Source: JACDAN01 sp035697545
GTDB lineage: Bacteria; Actinomycetota; Thermoleophilia; Gaiellales; Gaiellaceae
Length of the DNA stretch: 21,788 nt
Reading direction: 5' to 3'
Assembly: GCA_035697545.1 (NCBI GenBank)
Contig: DASSCT010000006.1
Location: 1 to 21,788, forward strand
In this document: piece after piece, positions 21,269-21,788 of the stretch
How the letters are laid out: every line of letters begins with the position of its first letter
Numbering within the stretch: the stretch's first letter is position 1
Made by a program: the position numbers and the translations under genes
Notes under the pieces: model-generated
What the model saw: only the letters and a program-made list of their open reading frames with translations
Databases searched by the model: none
Told to the model about the DNA's origin: nothing

Positions 21269-21274
21269 ACGATA
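21269..21274 (-). promoter_or_regulatory. Candidate -10 (TATCGT) for a leaderless lipoprotein mRNA
   Basis: TATCGT fits TAnnnT and is separated by 6 nt (CTCGGC) from the GTG start. No -35 is recognisable at 17-18 nt. Confidence 0.4.
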
Positions 21275-21289
21275 GTGACGCCGCCGCCC

Positions 21290-21318
21290 TTGACGTACGT
21301 CGACCGCCTCCCTACCCT
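21290..21318 (+). promoter_or_regulatory. Promoter of the rsgA leader (TTGACG-N17-TACCCT)
   Basis: TTGACG (21290-21295), a 17-nt spacer and TACCCT (21313-21318) form one of the best promoters in the window. The predicted start is near 21325, giving about 37 nt before the leader ORF and about 144 nt before rsgA. The first transcribed bases include a CGCGC-AAA-GCGCG hairpin. Confidence 0.65.
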
Positions 21319-21361
21319 GCTTCCAGCGCGCAAAGCGCGGCCCGCGACGAGAGGAGGCGCC

Positions 21362-21412
21362 ATGACAGCTGAGCTTGATCGCTTCCCCACTCGCAGGGCC
21401 CCACTCCGCTAG
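21362..21412 (+). CDS. 16-residue leader ORF upstream of rsgA
   Basis: ATG to TAG encoding MTAELDRFPTRRAPLR. It is preceded by a full AGGAGG (21352-21357, 4 nt before the ATG), one of the strongest Shine-Dalgarno sequences in the window, and by a good promoter. Four of the last ten residues are arginine, and the sequence contains RFPT and RAP. ErmD-type leader peptides contain RLRFPT, and RAP is part of known arrest motifs. Such short resemblances prove nothing alone. The last codons form the 5' arm of the hairpin at 21390-21432. The likely role is cis-regulatory rather than a functional peptide. Confidence 0.6.
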   Translation: MTAELDRFPTRRAPLR

Positions 21413-21432
21413 CGAACTCCCGGTCCTGCGAG
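21390..21432 (+). promoter_or_regulatory. Hairpin spanning the leader ORF end, with an alternative pairing at the rsgA RBS
   Basis: CTCGCAGGGCC (21390-21400) pairs with GGTCCTGCGAG (21422-21432): 11 bp with one G-U pair. The 21-nt loop contains the leader ORF stop codon (21410-21412). The 3' arm segment CCTGC (21425-21429) could instead pair with GCAGG (21452-21456), which touches the rsgA Shine-Dalgarno. The two pairings exclude each other. No T-run follows. Confidence 0.5.
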
Positions 21433-21468
21433 ACCCGCTTCGTCCGCCCTTGCAGGAAAGGAGTCAGC

Positions 21469-21788
21469 TTGCAGTGCCCCAATCTCGAGCGTCTCGGCTG
21501 GAACGACGAGATCGCTCGCGCATTCGAAGAGCACACAGCGCTCGGCCTCGAGCCCGGCCGTGTCGCGGTCCAGCACCGAGGCGCCTGGCAGGTCGTCACC
21601 GAACAACGTGAGCTCCTCGTAGCGCTCACCGGCCGGCTCAGGCACGAAGCCGGGCCGGGCGAGTTGCCGGTCGTCGGCGACTGGATCGCACTTCGCGACG
21701 GCCTCATCGACGCAGTCCTCCCGCGCATGAGCAAGTTCTCGCGCAAGACGCCCTGGACCGAGGTGGCCGAGCAGGTGCTCGTCGCCAA
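21469..21788 (+). CDS. rsgA: Ribosome small subunit-dependent GTPase A (RsgA), N-terminal part, truncated by the window edge
   Basis: RsgA is a circularly permuted GTPase that acts late in 30S subunit maturation. Only the N-terminal OB-fold and the start of the GTPase domain are visible (106 residues): LERLGWNDEIARAFEEH, LEPGRVAVQHRGAWQVVT, ALTGRLRH, ELPVVGDWIALRDGLIDAVLPRMSKFSRK and EQVLVA. These match the family strongly. I start at TTG 21469 because AAAGGAG stands 5 nt upstream and the family's LGW motif follows eight residues later. The reading frame is open to the window edge. The gene lies behind a 5' leader with its own short ORF. Confidence 0.93.
   Translation, partial: MQCPNLERLGWNDEIARAFEEHTALGLEPGRVAVQHRGAWQVVTEQRELLVALTGRLRHEAGPGELPVVGDWIALRDGLIDAVLPRMSKFSRKTPWTEVAEQVLVA

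Overview
This window looks like chromosomal DNA from a high-GC actinobacterium, most likely of the class Thermoleophilia (Gaiellales/Solirubrobacterales-like). That placement is an inference. It rests on the GC-rich codon use, the 5' part of a 16S rRNA gene at the left edge, a GatCAB amidotransferase operon, a divergent HMG-CoA reductase and a secreted Rpf-like lysozyme-fold protein. I saw no plasmid, phage, CRISPR or intact insertion sequence. The content is mostly housekeeping, so the more unusual material is in the leaders and intergenic sequences.

Layout. 1-408 (minus) is the 5' third of 16S rRNA, entered through a long structured leader (409-~780) with a boxA-like motif, several hairpins, a terminator-like hairpin, and a promoter overlapping the tyrS stop codon. 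800-4408 holds tyrosyl-tRNA synthetase (minus) and a divergent class A penicillin-binding protein (plus). The latter's 3' end overlaps the convergent 3-methyladenine DNA glycosylase, which is coupled to an MFS exporter (4332-6220, minus). 6387-12494 is a long minus-strand run: class V aminotransferase, SerA, ICMT-like methyltransferase, YbaK-like deacylase, branched-chain aminotransferase, DegT-family aminotransferase, RemA/DUF370-like protein. Several of these genes overlap by 4 nt, suggesting a serine/amino-acid unit with coupled translation. 12544-13888 (plus) encodes a membrane protein and a secreted Rpf-like protein with a structured leader. 13894-14463 has YjbQ divergent from a 42-residue basic protein. 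14456-18915 (minus) is folD, cold-shock protein, gatC, gatA, gatB. A strong terminator sits between csp and gatC, and a 76-bp twin-hairpin repeat fills each of the two gat intergenic gaps. 18958-20650 (plus) is an HMG-CoA reductase homologue plus a hot-dog thioesterase. 20654-21262 (minus) is a lipoprotein. The right edge (21290-21788, plus) holds a promoter, a 16-codon leader ORF with a strong Shine-Dalgarno, a hairpin whose loop contains the leader stop codon, and the truncated rsgA gene.

Most noteworthy: (1) the rsgA leader, which has the architecture of an attenuation or leader-peptide device; (2) the twin-hairpin repeat in both gatCAB gaps, with a structurally similar pair in the rRNA leader; (3) a terminator-like hairpin between the apparent rRNA promoter and boxA; (4) a set of -10-like hexamers 6-8 nt ahead of start codons that lack a Shine-Dalgarno, suggesting leaderless mRNAs; (5) a small basic protein gene of 42 codons between yjbQ and gatB.
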